DNA of 64,000 nt from Edolisoma coerulescens. Lineage: Eukaryota > Chordata > Aves > Passeriformes > Campephagidae. Of this stretch, positions 25,447-37,933 are shown one piece after another. Each line of letters begins with the position of its first letter. Positions within the stretch are counted from its first letter, which is position 1. The position numbers were made by a program, and so were the translations under genes. The notes under the pieces were generated by a model, which searched no databases, was not told the DNA's origin, and saw only the letters and a list, made by a program, of their open reading frames with translations. The stretch spans positions 1,169,690-1,233,689 of the forward strand of contig VWZW01002332.1 of NCBI GenBank assembly GCA_013397115.1. The letters run 5' to 3'.

Positions 25447-25808
25447 AAGGTTTTATTGTATCCTGTTCTTTGAGTCTTGTAGACTCAAATTTTTGCAAAC
25501 AAAATGGAAAACAATTCTGCCCCCGCCCCACCCCAGTCATATGGGTTTAAATTCAGTAAATAATCAGTGTGTGTTGTCTTTAACCTGGAAGTGCCAAAGC
25601 AGCCCCCCCAGATCAGCCTCCCAGCAGCTGCTCTGCAGGACTGCAGCACAAGTGGCTCCACCAGCCTGGTACTGGCAGCTGCAGCCCCATGTCCAGTGAC
25701 AGCAGTGCCATTCTGCAGCTCTGCCTTCCACTCAATCTAGTGGATGTTTGTACATCTGCTGAAGAATTAAACACTTCTCATACTACTACAAAGCAAGCAC
25801 ATCCCCAG

Positions 25809-25814
25809 TTTATT
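25809..25814 (-). terminator. PGR: AATAAA poly(A) signal, distal PGR candidate
   Basis: TTTATT on the + strand is AATAAA on the minus strand. It is followed (lower coordinates) by a GT-rich stretch, and it lies where AT-rich sequence changes to more GC-rich intergenic sequence. Confidence 0.35.
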
Positions 25815-28800
25815 GGACATGACACAATGCAGCTAGACACCACCTTTACAAAAATACTTGAAGCTATTATTTCAGATGTACAAATATATAGATGAAAGCT
25901 CCTCTTCTCAAGAGGAAAATACAGAAATCATATACAAGTCTCTTTTTTTTCAAAAATAAAAACTATAGCAACAAAGCATAAATTATATCTATCATTATCC
26001 TGAATGCTAAATACAGAGAAATATAAACACCAGTCCAAAGATGTCTCAAAGTTAAGCATTATTTGTCTTTCTACAGAATTTTTCCATTGAATTTTTCCAT
26101 TTTTCTATGAAGTGTTAATGTATTACACATCCAAAAAACCCATTGGGAAAAGAAGGTGTATTGAAGGCATATGAAGGAGGGGAGAATAAGTGTTTCACAA
26201 ATATGTGAACTGGGATTTAGAGGCTGCATGAAATTCAGAAACTTCAACAGATCATGCATTGCAGGTGTGCCCAGCTTTGGGTTGTGCTTTTCTCTATCAT
26301 GTAGTTTTTCTTAAAATTAATGTCTGTCTTCAGGGAAGGCTTTAAGGATACTTTAAGTGGAAAACTTCATGAAGTAGTATTTTCAAAATTTCAGATGTTT
26401 GGAGTTTTCAAGTTTTCTTCTTTTTTTTAAATGTCAGATTTGTGCAACCTTTTGGCTGTGGGCAGCCAAATAAGATACATGATCTGTATTTTGAAGCATG
26501 AGAAAGGGAAGCAGTTTCTGCCTCCCAGGAAACGTAAGCTGGCTGTAGCCATCACCAGGAACTGCTTGTAACAGCAATTGGGGGTGCGATTGAGTAAAAT
26601 TATTGTAAGAAGTGAACTGGCCAGTGCAGTGTAACTATATTGTAAGCTGAGCTTTAGGATACCAAACTTCTAAATTTTTAAGTGAAAAGCCTTGTCATCC
26701 TCAGCTGACCAGTGCTTGTTTTGTGGTGATGACAGTCCCAAAAGATGATATTCTCATCTGTTGTGTGTAATGCCCCACAGGCAGGCTGGGGACCTGTCCT
26801 GACAGCATTGTGTCACAGCTTTTTCTATGTAACATTGGATAATTTTTGTCAAGCGTGTTGTCCCTTGTCTACAACAGAATATGCTTATGTGGGCCATCAA
26901 AATCCATGTTTTACTCTTAAGAATGTTGCTGGGGGGAAACGGTTGGGAATATATTAATTGCAGGGTGTTTCTTTTTCAAGAGCACATCCACAGCTTCATG
27001 CATTCATACTGCCATGCATATGTTGGCTTGGTGCTTCCCTTATTCACGGTCCATAGAGCCAAGACAGGCCTGCCAGCATAAATCAGTTTCTTTGAGCAGC
27101 ACCATGATGAGAACATTGTTCTCAACTGGAGATACCGCAGATTAGAGTCTCAGACTGGACATCACCCAACAATACAGGGTATGAAGTGTAAGTGCATTGC
27201 TCTATTCCCATCCAGTATATGAAAAATAGGCCTCTGTGAGAACTGTACATCCATGGAATGAGCAGCTTATGGTGATGTTCATATAAATCCCACCTGTATA
27301 ACACAAAGGTCTCTGTACTGCTCTGCCCAGTTATTTCTGACATGATATCAAAGGTGCTTACTATGCTCACTACCTGCTTTTCATCCAACCTAGCCCCTTG
27401 TTTGAAGCTCACTGATGCAGTGTTCTGAATTCCTGACAATGATTTATTTCTTTTTTTTTCCTCAACACAGCAAAAGGAGATTTTAGCCATGAACTGGCTG
27501 GGTAGGTATTTCAATTGAGTGTGGGAAAATGCAACAGAGTGAGACTACTTAAATGACACTGTGAGAACTTCCTCACTGATATGCCTGAATGCTAAACTGG
27601 TGGAGCTATTGTACCCATAGAGGTGAAAAGGTAACTTAGTTTTCATGGTCAGAAAAACATGATCAAGGACTAAAAGGCTCGTGATAGTATTTTTATAATG
27701 AGCCTACCCCACACCAGCAAGAAATTGAAATGCTGCTAGTTTTAAAGCATACACTAGAATTAAATGAAAGCTCACCACTATTTGATGTCCTCTATATATG
27801 CTTTAAATGCCTCACACAGACCACTGTGGGCTCAACCCAGGGAACAAAATTCCTAAATGTGAGGGAAAAAATACATCAAGGGAGCAGCACTGCTCATGTA
27901 TTTGAAGTTATGCAACTGCTGCATTAGTTCCAACAGCACTTAAGGACTATTTTCTCAGGGTTATTTTCTCTTTAAGGTAAACAGACAGATAAATTTTAAC
28001 TTAGTTATTAATATCCATGCAGTCACCTTTTACTGCATGTTTCTGTCCAAGCCTCTGAGAAGCTACAGTACCATTCTGCATGCAAATAACATCAATCTAA
28101 TAAATTAATAGCCTTCATTGAAAAAAACCCACATAAATTTTAAAACAAAAAATACCTAAAATATTGGAGGTTTTTTCCTTTTCATCCTCCAAGGGAAAAA
28201 GAGAACTAAACTAAAAGCAAATCTCTGTTCAAGTCAGGTCACCATGACACAAAGCAGTACAAACCAATAAATCCAGCAATGCTGACAGCCCAGCCTGGCA
28301 GTATGCTCACAGGCTTCCGAGCCATGGAAAGTTGGGAGGGCTTTGGATATTAGCTCTGTGGCTGCAAGCTGACTTCTTGGAAGGAAAGAAAGGTCAGCCT
28401 GCCACAAACAGCATGTAAGGCAAGAAATGTGTGCTTGGAGTTGCACTGCACGGATGGAGTGCAGCCCCATCCTCTCCTGCTCTGCAGAAACCAACCTTAA
28501 GTTTGGGCACGTAGGAGAGGACAGGAAGGAAGGATCCCAGCAGGATCCCTGCTGTTCATGCTACTGATACATCACTGGTAACTGAGATGAGTATCTGGGT
28601 GTAGGTAGGAACACAGGAAAGCAGCTCACCTTCTCAATAAAGGCAATGGAGACAGACCTGTTACTCTACTTGAAAAGAAAGAAAAAACCCAGCTAAGTAC
28701 TAGCAAGGCATTGACTGTCAAAAATACAAATTTAGATCTTACCTTCTCTGTTGCAGATATAGCACAAGCAAGCATAACCGCAGTGCAGCTGAAGGAACAG

Positions 28801-28930
28801 CTGCAGATCAGAAATTATGATGTGTGTTTATTATACACACACATAACCAGGCCATTCCAAAGAGCCATGAAATCATCTGAAAGCTTCTCAGACCACATTT
28901 CCCTCTGTGGGAAATCTAGGTATTAAGGAA

Positions 28931-28957
28931 TCCCCATCCCCCCATCCCCCCATCCCT
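28931..28957. repeat. (CCCCAT)n simple repeat
   Basis: Tandem C-rich hexamer-like units (CCCCAT/CCCCCCAT); the G-rich strand is the strand on which PGR is transcribed. Confidence 0.85.
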
Positions 28958-29595
28958 AAAGGCTGGTCAAAACTGTAGATGCACCTGAGATCTTTGAAAA
29001 CATGAGCCAAGTGTTCGATCGTTTGTGTTTCTTGGACCACAGAGATCACAACTGCAGAGCAGCTCGTAGACAAAGAGAACAGCTTCCAGGGGCTGGAGGT
29101 CTCAGCTCTCCAAAAACAAGTGGGCTGCCACAGCCAGGCACTTCAACCTCCAGAACGTTATTTAAAATCTCTAAATATGATACCTGTACAGAGCTGAATC
29201 ACAGCAGCAGGGCTCAAAGGAAGCAGTTGACTTCATGTGTCAGTTTGTTTGCTTCACTCAAGCACCAGCAGAAGGTAATGCTGAAGGGCTTGGGTCCAAA
29301 ATAGCTCAACTGCACAGAACAGGAGAGGCTTGGCTTCAGGCACAGCCTGCATTATTCAGTGTATGAAGAACTTTTAGTGATAGCTTGAAACACAAAGCTG
29401 TAGAAGATGGCTAGCAAGCTTTCTAATTACTACAACAGGTTTCATACCTTTAAAATGTAATCAGGCACATCCTAAATGTCAGAAAACAAGAAAAATCCAT
29501 CTGCTGAAACCTCTTATTTCTAGTGTGTAAATGCAACATAAGAAGATCCAGAACTCTTTTGCCTTGTTCAATACATTGAGAAGCACAACAAGATC

Positions 29596-29601
29596 TTTAT
29601 T
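29596..29601 (-). terminator. PGR: AATAAA poly(A) signal, candidate
   Basis: AATAAA on the minus strand about 3.4 kb after the PGR stop codon, just beyond the CR1 fragment. Confidence 0.25.
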
Positions 29602-29802
29602 TAGACCTATTAGTAAAGCTTAGGTCAAAAATGCTTTGATCTTTAAAAAAGTATTAATGGACAGAAACACATGCAACTATAAAACCTTGTACTCAGTAAA
29701 AAAATCAAGTAATGGCTCTCTGAACATTGCTGTAGGGTTGAAAAGTCATAGCACAAAAGATTTCTGTAGGGAAGGAAGAAATGAGGTGTTTTGACCAGTG
29801 TT

Positions 29803-30445
29803 CATAGAATCAGAATCACTTAGGTTGGAAAAGACCTCCAAGATCATTGAGTCCAAGCTTTGACTGATCTCCACCTTGTCAACTAAATCACAGAACTAAC
29901 CAGTCATTTCTTAAACTTCCAGTGATGGTGACTCCACTTCCCTGAGCAGCCCCTTCCAATGCTTAACGACCCTTTCAATGAAGAAATTCTTCCTGATGTC
30001 CAACCTGAACTTCCTCTAGAACAGCTTGAGGTCATGTCCTCTCCTCCTGTTACTTGTTATCTAAGAGAAGAGGCCGACCTCCACCTGGCTACACCCTCCT
30101 TTCAGGCAGCTGTAGAGAGCGATAAGCTCTCCCCTGAGCTTACTTTTCTCCAGGCTAAACACCCCCAGCTCCCTCAGCTGCTCCTCACAGGACTTGTGCT
30201 CCAGACCCTTCCCCAGCTCCGTTGCCCTTCTCTGGACACGCTCCAGCCCCTCAGGAGGTGTGACCTCACCAGAGCCGAGTACAGGGGGACGGTCACTGCC
30301 CTGGCCCTGCTGGCCACACCATTGCTGATCCAGGCCAGGATGCCATTGGCCTTCTTGGCCACCTGGGCACACCCTGGATCATGTTCAGCTGCTGTCAACT
30401 GGCACCCCCAAGTCCTTTTCCCATGGTGTCTGTGTAACCCAGAGC
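29803..30445 (-). mobile_element. CR1 LINE fragment, minus orientation
   Basis: A 5'-truncated CR1 retrotransposon whose sense strand is minus. At the low end the + strand shows the reversed CR1 terminus ('catagaatcagaatca' then 'ttaggttggaaaagacctcc'). The minus strand retains the C-terminal reverse-transcriptase region in broken frames, with recognisable CR1 segments such as LERVQRRATELGKGLEHKS and ELGVFSLEK at about 30061-30372 and an upstream segment, AQVAKKANGILAWISNG, in another frame. The right border near 30425-30445 is approximate. It is disabled by frameshifts. Confidence 0.92.
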
Positions 30446-31158
30446 AAACGACAATATCAAAATGGACACTAAAGGCCATTTTATAAACCCGGCTTATAGC
30501 TGGAAGTTCTCATTTTTTTTCGAACTTCAGACAATCATATAATGATCACAGGACTTTCAGACTCTTATAGCAGTCACAATCAGCCAATCATTCTATCTTG
30601 TGTAGTGCACTTATCATCATGGCCATGAAGTTCTGGGAATTTTTTCTGTGAGCTAGAGATCTTTAAGAAATACAGTTTGAAAATGTTTTTAACTTTTGTT
30701 ATCTATTCCCAAAAGGTATCTTTTCTTCCTTTTTGATTATGCCTTTGAGACAAATATAGTGCATTTCAGACTAATCTGCCATGTTTATGGGACATGGTGA
30801 CATGTCAGCCACTTAGGGATTGAGTAAAAGGCAGATGTAGGCAGTTCCATGCATTCCTAAGGCAAACATACTGCCTACTCTGTCTTCTAATTTCAGAATT
30901 AGGGTGGTGAGGAGTAATTTTTAGTGTGGGAAGTTTCTGTTATCAGTTTAATCTAAACAGTAACATAGACAGTCTGCTTACTCAGTGGTAAATCATGTGG
31001 CAATACTTAAATTCCAAAAGAATGCATGGAAGTACTGTTGTTACATGGAAGTGGAATGGATGAAGCTGACTTCCTTACTGAGCATCACATTTACTAAATG
31101 CAAACACAAAATAAAGAAAACAAAACTTCAGGATGTAGAAATAAAGAATTTCGTGCTA

Positions 31159-31164
31159 TTTATT
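31159..31164 (-). terminator. PGR: AATAAA poly(A) signal, candidate
   Basis: AATAAA on the minus strand about 1.8 kb after the PGR stop codon. Confidence 0.3.
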
Positions 31165-32554
31165 AAAACATAATTGCTGTAAGGATCACAGTTAGAAGTC
31201 AGACTGTATTGAATATGAAAGACATTGCTTGCCTGGGCAGTTAGAAATGACAAACCTAGTCAACTAACACAGAAGTCTGTCTCTACCACTTCTCTAGGGT
31301 CACATACTTGCACCAGCTCTAGTGGGTTTTGTACTACTGTGTGGGGATCTCAAAAATGTTTTTATTCCCAGTTGTCATGTAGCTTCTTCTTGGTTGGCTT
31401 TAGTAAATTATGACCAGTAAGGACACCTTTAGACATACCTGTACTTGTCAGTTGTCCACAATTCTTTCAAGAACCAAGATGTAATATTTACCAATAATGA
31501 ACATCACTTGCACTTTTAACAAGGGGCACTCTGATTTAGCCAGGGATACTGAATTTACATCCCAGGGGCCTTTGTTCATGTGACAAGGATATGTCTGTAC
31601 AGACCAAGCTACACACCACCAGTAGGACACAGGCACACAATTGGGACATCTAACAAGTCATAGGCAAGAGCAAAAGCGTAAGGCCAGAAGTACCCAAACA
31701 AGACTGACCATTTCCTACATTTATGTATAATTTCTAGCAACTGGCAAAATCTGTTGTATTTTAATAGACTCATAAATTCTTCTTAAGGTTTATCTGTTTC
31801 TCTGTTGTTTGAATGTATCTACAATTTACTGCCTTAAATGCATGAGTTCCTTCATAACCATATCAAAGGAACAAACAACACCACATTATAATTTTTCAGT
31901 CAAATATTCATTTCTATGGTAAAACATGTCATTCTTCTTGAATGTGTAAAGCTAATTTAGTCCAACTCCTTTTTTCAGTTACTCCAATTAAAATGGTATG
32001 CTTTTAAAATACAAAATATGTAGCTCCACTAAATTGTACTGAAATGAGTCTGATGTGTATCAAAATGTTTGCAGTCATATTTTCCATCTCTTTTTGCATC
32101 TAATCTCCCTATAATTTGATGCTAATGGCTGATTGAGTGTTCAGCATTGGAATTCAAAACATTAAGATTATTAAGAGTTGCAGTCAGTGAAAACATCTCT
32201 ATTTAAAGCTCCTGAAATAGAGAATGTAAGAGTTGATGAATTTAAGATTACAGCTAAGTGATTTAGCTTTAGTAAGTGCTGAACTTTTAAGGAAAAATAA
32301 CACAAACCAAAGCTCAGTGGGTTTGCATACACATTACTTCTGGTGTAATACACACTGAAATTTTCCTAAACTTCCTGATTTTTGAAGAAGAGCTCCACTG
32401 AATGCTGTGGAAAACAGTTAGCTGGACTTAGAGTTTCAATGCAACATGACACAGATGAGATTATGAATGTATACTGTGCACCTAGCACTTTAGTAACTCA
32501 TGCTGGCATTGCAGTAATAAAAAGTAAAATATCCATAAGAAAATGTGGGCAATA

Positions 32555-32560
32555 TTTATT
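32555..32560 (-). terminator. PGR: AATAAA poly(A) signal, proximal candidate
   Basis: AATAAA on the minus strand about 420 bases after the PGR stop codon. It would give a short 3' UTR isoform. Confidence 0.35.
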
Positions 32561-32977
32561 TTAATTCCTCCAAAATCTTATATTATGCACATGCCCACAC
32601 GTACCCATGCACACAATGTACTAAAGTAAAAATTTTGCATCATGTCATACCAGAAATTCAAGACTGTGCAATGTGTAAGAAAAATGTATAACTGTTGTTA
32701 GAAATCTGGAAAGTCTATTCATTGTCATTCATATGCATATCGAAAAAGCAGCTTAGACAAGTTTACAAAACATTTCTTATGACTGTTGTGATTTTTGCAG
32801 TTAAGGAATCAGGAACTCACAATATGTACATCAAGCTTGAATGGCTTGTGTATGTTACAGGTATAAAGCAGTCGGCAGGGTAAGTATGTCAAATATGCTG
32901 AAGTCCTGACATTGCAAAATCTTGACCAAAAAAAAAAAAGACCCAGATATCATCTCTATGATAAGAGAAAAGACATT

Positions 32978-33133
32978 TCACTTCTTGTGAAAGAGAAGAG
33001 GTTTCACCATCCCTGCTAGAATCTTGGGTAGCTGGGCAGCAATCACCTCTGACATCATCTCAGGGAATTCAACGCTCAGCGCACGGGACTGGAGAAATGT
33101 GTTCAAACAGAAGAGATGGAGCTGTTTCACCAG
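32978..33133 (-). CDS. PGR: PGR exon 8: end of ligand-binding domain and stop
   Basis: Coding part of the last exon: 51 codons plus TGA at 32980-32978, after acceptor AG at 33135-33134. It encodes LVKQLHLFCLNTFLQSRALS and then helix 12 and the C-terminal tail, ending PKILAGMVKPLLFHKK. The Cys and Thr of the FCLNTF segment correspond to human Cys891 and Thr894, which line the steroid pocket (known). Helix 12, which closes the pocket and forms AF-2 for coactivator binding, is intact. Confidence 0.98.
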   Translation of the reverse strand: MVKQLHLFCLNTFLQSRALSVEFPEMMSEVIAAQLPKILAGMVKPLLFHKK

Positions 33134-34573
33134 CTGGATTTAATAAAATACAAACATGATCAATCAGGCTAACAGTAATGCAGCCACATAAACATGCTGT
33201 CAATCATTTATCTCATACATTCATCAGCTGACATCATTCTATACTTTACCCTGTCATTTCTTGAATCAATAATAAGGGTACTTGTCATTCCCTATTAACG
33301 GCAAAAATCATACACGTAGCTATGGCATGTTATATAAAACCAATGCTGCACTAATATTACCAAGCAGTACCACCCTCACTCATGACATATACGATGAACA
33401 ACGGCAACTACTTAGCAAGCATTCAACCTTGCATCTTATTCTCATGCTCAAGACACGAGTCAGTGCTTTGGTCACTACGTACTATTTAAATACTGCTCTG
33501 AGGGACAGCGTTTACTGCTTACCTCGGAGCTTTGCCATGGTTTTCATTACGATCATATCCCTGTATGCTGCAAACATTGAACTCCACAGACTCTCATCCC
33601 TTGAAAGCAACTGCTCAATATGTGACTATTACATCTCTTCTAGCCTCTCTGAGAGGTTCCAATTTTTATTTCAGACAAGTGACCATTATGTTGTCAAATA
33701 TCATACTATTTCTGCTACCCTAGGCTTTAACTGAATCTCTCCAGTGGGATGATTTTTCTTTATTTTGTATCTCCCGCCACTTTATCAGCCTGACCTGAAA
33801 CAGGACTTGAATGAAGATACTCTATGGACCAAACATCACTTTGCTATTTTGCAGCAAGCTTCTCTCCCTCTTTCTCTCCCTCAAAGATTATTTTACTGTA
33901 TGCATTTGAAATGAAGAGATTGAATTAAAATAAAACGCAGATTTGCTGAGTTCTTAAGAATATAAAAATGCAAAGATCCTGTCCACCCTGAACTCCCTGT
34001 GAGCTCCTCACAACCAACACTGAGCTCAAAAGTGCCCAGGGCTTGGTATCTAGAATTCTCAAAGATCACTCAATTTCCAATCATAGACAGATACTGAAAA
34101 AGTGGTAGAGAATATACACATAAAACCAGTTGAACTAAGGTTGCAAAGCCAGTCTTGGTTGCCTTTCACTAATTCTTAGCTAAGTAGTCTGACTTTGCAA
34201 CTTGAATTGCCTGTTCCTCACATTATTTTCCTCAACGAGTACACACATGCTCACACGCACATACACACCACCCCTACCACAGTCCATAATTGTACTGGTT
34301 ACGTGACACTAAAAATGAAACAAAAGGGTAGCACTCTCGTGCATGTTTCACAAATACTTCCATATTGTATACCATAAAATATATGCACAATACATATAAT
34401 GATGCTGAATATATAGCTATCTATTCACACAAATATACACAATAAAGGAAGAATGTTTCATTGTTTTCTTCTGCTGTTTAGCAATGCTGACTACTCCCTT
34501 TCATAAAATTAATTTTAAGAAATGCCAGATCCTTCTTACATAAAGAGCAAAACACATTAACAAATAAACTTAC
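33134..34573 (-). other. PGR: PGR intron 7
   Basis: Intron of 1,440 bases, donor GTAAGT at 34573-34568 and acceptor AG at 33135-33134. An open frame on the opposite strand (33282-33734, about 150 codons, without an ATG at its first codon) has no recognised similarity. A CA-rich simple stretch lies at about 34240-34270. Confidence 0.85.
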
Positions 34574-34731
34574 ATCATGCATGGAATCCATCAGTTTTGT
34601 AAGTTGATAGAAACGCTGTGAGTTGGCCACAACGCCTTTCTGGCGCAAACCAATCGCCTTCACCAGTTCTCTGATGTAACTTGTTCTCATCTCATCAAAT
34701 TGGCTTTGACTTCTTAGACCTTCCAAAGGAA
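34574..34731 (-). CDS. PGR: PGR exon 7: ligand-binding domain
   Basis: Exon of 158 bases (2 + 52 codons), the length usual for this exon in steroid receptors. Acceptor AG lies at 34733-34732 and donor GTAAGT starts at 34573. It encodes PLEGLRSQSQFDEMRTSYIR and the segment IGLRQKGVVANSQRFYQLTK, ending at DSMHD. These are helices 9 and 10, part of the receptor dimer surface and pocket floor. Confidence 0.98.
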
Positions 34732-37700
34732 CTAAAAAAAGGAAAATTACAGTTGGGCTACAATTTACCCTGAAGGCATTGAAAAAAAAGTTAAGTACAG
34801 GAAAAATTTAAAGGATTTCATGCTGTACAGTGCAATTCATTATTATGGGCCAGGTACTTCTTCCCATTCAAGAGTTACTCCAGAAACAGTGATACAATTA
34901 GTTAGAAGGATATACCAGGAACAATCAGCCCATTTTGCTAATTGCCTATGTCTAGAAATAACCCTAAGCTTCAGCTACATGTGTTTGCTGGGGAAAAAAA
35001 AAATAGCTAAAAGAACCACTCCTGCCTTTGAGGAAATATGGACTGATTTACGTGTACACTGCTGAGGGTCTGCCCTCTTCCGAGCAAATTTATGGTAGAG
35101 ACATCTAGCTGGAATGCTTCAAAAAGGAGTCAAGGAATGAACTAACAACTCTAAAGTAGTGCAGACAGTAAAGCTTCCAGGGTTCAGGCCTCCTGTTTGA
35201 ACCTCTTTCACTTAACAGAACAGATCAGAGTCTTAAAGTTGAAGAGCTTTTTAGAAAAACTAGCAAGGAGGAGAAATTGGTTGAACTCCCTCTTCTCTTA
35301 AAGGTCAGGTGAGGATCAAAATGAGAACATGGAGCAAACATCAAGAAATGAACCTGTAAGTGGCTGCTAGTGATAAGATAGTGTCATGGAAAAAGAATAC
35401 CTTAATTTTCAATGACTGGATGGTTTTGGACATTTCTTAACAGCAGTTTTATAAAGAACTAAGGAATGTTTTCATATAAAGTGACTCTGATGGAGTTTCA
35501 GGTTAGATGACTTAAACCAGCAATTAAGTCTTTATACTTCCCCTGCAAACTAATTTAAAAGGTATCTTCTATCAATGAATGGCCTGTTTCCTCTGAATTC
35601 TGCAAAAAGACAGTCACATTCCTGCCTAACAACAAAAAGTTTCTCTAAGCTATCTATTTGAGTGAAAACTTACAAAGTCTTACATGGACAAATACAATTT
35701 AAACAGCTGTTCCCTTCCCCTGAACATATGTAAAGAATGAGGATGCTTTTATTCAGTGGCATGAACAGAGCCAAAATCTTATGCAATAAGATTTAGAAAT
35801 TCCTTTAAATCAGAAATCTGGAAAGCCTTACATTTAAGCCTCAGCCAGCTCAAAGTAAAAACTGTAAAATCAAATATAATGTTAAAACTTAGGCTGGGGG
35901 TCCATTCAGAATTAGAAATGTATCGAGACTGACACTCAGTTTAATACAAATTACTGTTTCTTTGCAATTATCTAAAAAAGTCAAAAACAGTTCATCTAAG
36001 TAATAAATTGAACAGAAGACACAGTGAGAAACTAAAGGATTAGACTTGATTTACTGTTAGTATAGAAAAGCCTGAAATGGCTGTACTTTCACATTTGAAG
36101 AGGATTAAGATGAATATCATGACTAAAACAAAAGTAGTCTTAAAAAAAACGGCTTTAGAACAACAATGAGGTTATATGGCTTTTTGAAAATACTTTTGTG
36201 GAATTATATTTATACAGTACCAAATGTTTACTAAATGTCTCAGCAACAACTGTTAGGTATGTTCCTTTTCCCAAAGATCTGACAAATTGTTTTTTCCTAT
36301 AAGACAATAAATGCAGGAGAGAACAAAAAGCAAAATTCATCAGAACAGGTAGAAACTCTTTTTTTTAAGAGTAATTTCTTGCATATACATAAACATGTCA
36401 TCTTAAAAAATAGCTTCTGAGTGCAATGCAGTTGATAAAGAATGGTAACTTGATGAATTCTGTTAAGTTCATGCACTCAGAAATGAGAGGGATTGGACCA
36501 ACAATTGTAATGCTTTTTTGAATTTGATATGAACTTTCTGGAACAGATAGCTGAAACACCACAAATTTAACTGAATTTAACTGAAATTTCAGAAGATAGA
36601 AAAGGGAGTATATTTGTGATGAAAACAAGATGGAAAACATTTAAAATAGGAATACATACATATTCTAACAAAGCAACTGGAGTTATATCAGAGGGGAGTT
36701 ATATACAGGATTTTTATCCACACTACCTTTACTGCTTTAGCAGAGTGTATGGTATTTTGCTATTCTTTCAGCAATTTCTGTGTTCATATGAGCTAAATTT
36801 AGTATTTTTAAACTTATTCTCTCCTGAGACCAGGTTTTTTTATGAATGGGTTTATGCAAATACCAGCCAAGTACAGATCGAGAAGGATTAAATTTTAGTT
36901 CCTTATCAATTACTTAAACTTTGTAAAACCAAGAAGCAGGTTACGCAGGATCCGCGCATCTCTCCTCTGACTCTGTTGTGTGAGAACCAAACTTTTACAT
37001 TCTTTCAACTATATTTTTCAAAACTGCTTACTCTCATTTCTAACAGCACGTGTATAATTTTAAAACTTTCTATTTGGGGATTCCTAACTAACAATTATGA
37101 CCTCAGCAGATGTAAATGTTGGTATTTCAGAGAAGATTTTGGAAGATTAGTTCATCAACTACCACATTTCCTATGTAAACTGGAATGCAGCTGTATGCTG
37201 CATTCTTTAAAAGACGCGTATGATTAAAAGTGACCACAGATTTTGTTTCCAGAGAAACAAACCAAAGAAAAACATTTCCATTCGTTTATATCTGTGCTAA
37301 ACTTCACTTATTTATAACTATAAAAAGTTGAATAAATGCTAGTATTGTTTGTCATGTCCACTTCCCTAATTCTTTTGAGCAAACATGCTTTAAGATCTTG
37401 GTCAAGATAAAGCCCTCAGTCCTGATAATTTATTAAATATTTTTAAATACATTCTAATGTTTTTTAGGTTGTTTTGGTTTGGTTGGGGATTTTTACATCT
37501 ATTTAGAATCACTTGAACTGATGTTTCCAGGCAGAAATACTGCACAGTTGTTTTGAAAATGTGTAACACAGTATAGCCATATGTCAAAAGGGATCCAACA
37601 TTTCCCCGGTGTCTTTATACAGAACAAATTCTTTGTTCTTTATAAACATTTGAAAAAAAATATTTTTAAGACTTGGAATATTAACATTCCTCCTAGGAAA

Positions 37701-37802
37701 TTTTCATTTGTTAAGCCAGAGAGCTTAGTGATTGTCAAGTTAAACAACATGGCTCAAAACTCTTTTAGTAGTGATGCATTACAAAGAAATAAAAGAACCT
37801 AC
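34732..37802 (-). other. PGR: PGR intron 6
   Basis: Intron of 3,071 bases with donor GTAGGT at 37802-37797 and acceptor AG at 34733-34732. AT-rich; no repeat family or gene recognised. Confidence 0.85.
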
Positions 37803-37933
37803 TTGTGTTGAGAAGTAACAGTGCTTTCATACATAGGAACTCTTCTTGGCTAACTTGAAGTCTGACAAATTCCTGTGGGAGTTGCCACATGGATAGACAC
37901 AGGGAATAGAATGATGATTCTTTCATCCTCTGT
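37803..37933 (-). CDS. PGR: PGR exon 6: ligand-binding domain
   Basis: Exon of 131 bases (1 + 43 codons + 1), a conserved steroid-receptor length, with acceptor AG at 37935-37934. It encodes QRMKESSFYSLCLSMWQLPQ followed by EFVRLQVSQEEFLCMKALLL and LNT. This is the helix 6 to 8 region of the ligand-binding domain. The donor is GTAGGT. Confidence 0.98.

Larger units (their letters stand above)
19071..25800. other. Intergenic region between convergent genes
   Basis: More GC-rich than the flanking introns, with many overlapping chance open frames on both strands, especially at about 19735-20660 and 22470-23130. I recognise no protein family, RNA gene or transposon here. Simple repeats lie at about 24011-24050, 24925-24942 and 25428-25446. 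Confidence 0.6.
25801..32977 (-). other. PGR: Possible long PGR 3' UTR / 3' flank
   Basis: AT-rich sequence downstream of the PGR stop codon on the minus strand. AATAAA signals on that strand lie at 32555-32560, 31159-31164, 29596-29601 and 25809-25814. Mammalian PGR mRNAs are known for a very long 3' UTR, so extension to about 25.8 kb is plausible, but the sequence alone cannot show it. The stretch contains a CR1 fragment (29803-30445) and a C-rich simple repeat (28931-28957) and no other gene that I recognise. Confidence 0.35.

Noticed and set aside
29959..30486. 175-codon open frame on the + strand
   Set aside because: It is the antisense of a CR1 element whose sense strand (minus) encodes reverse-transcriptase remnants; not a host gene.
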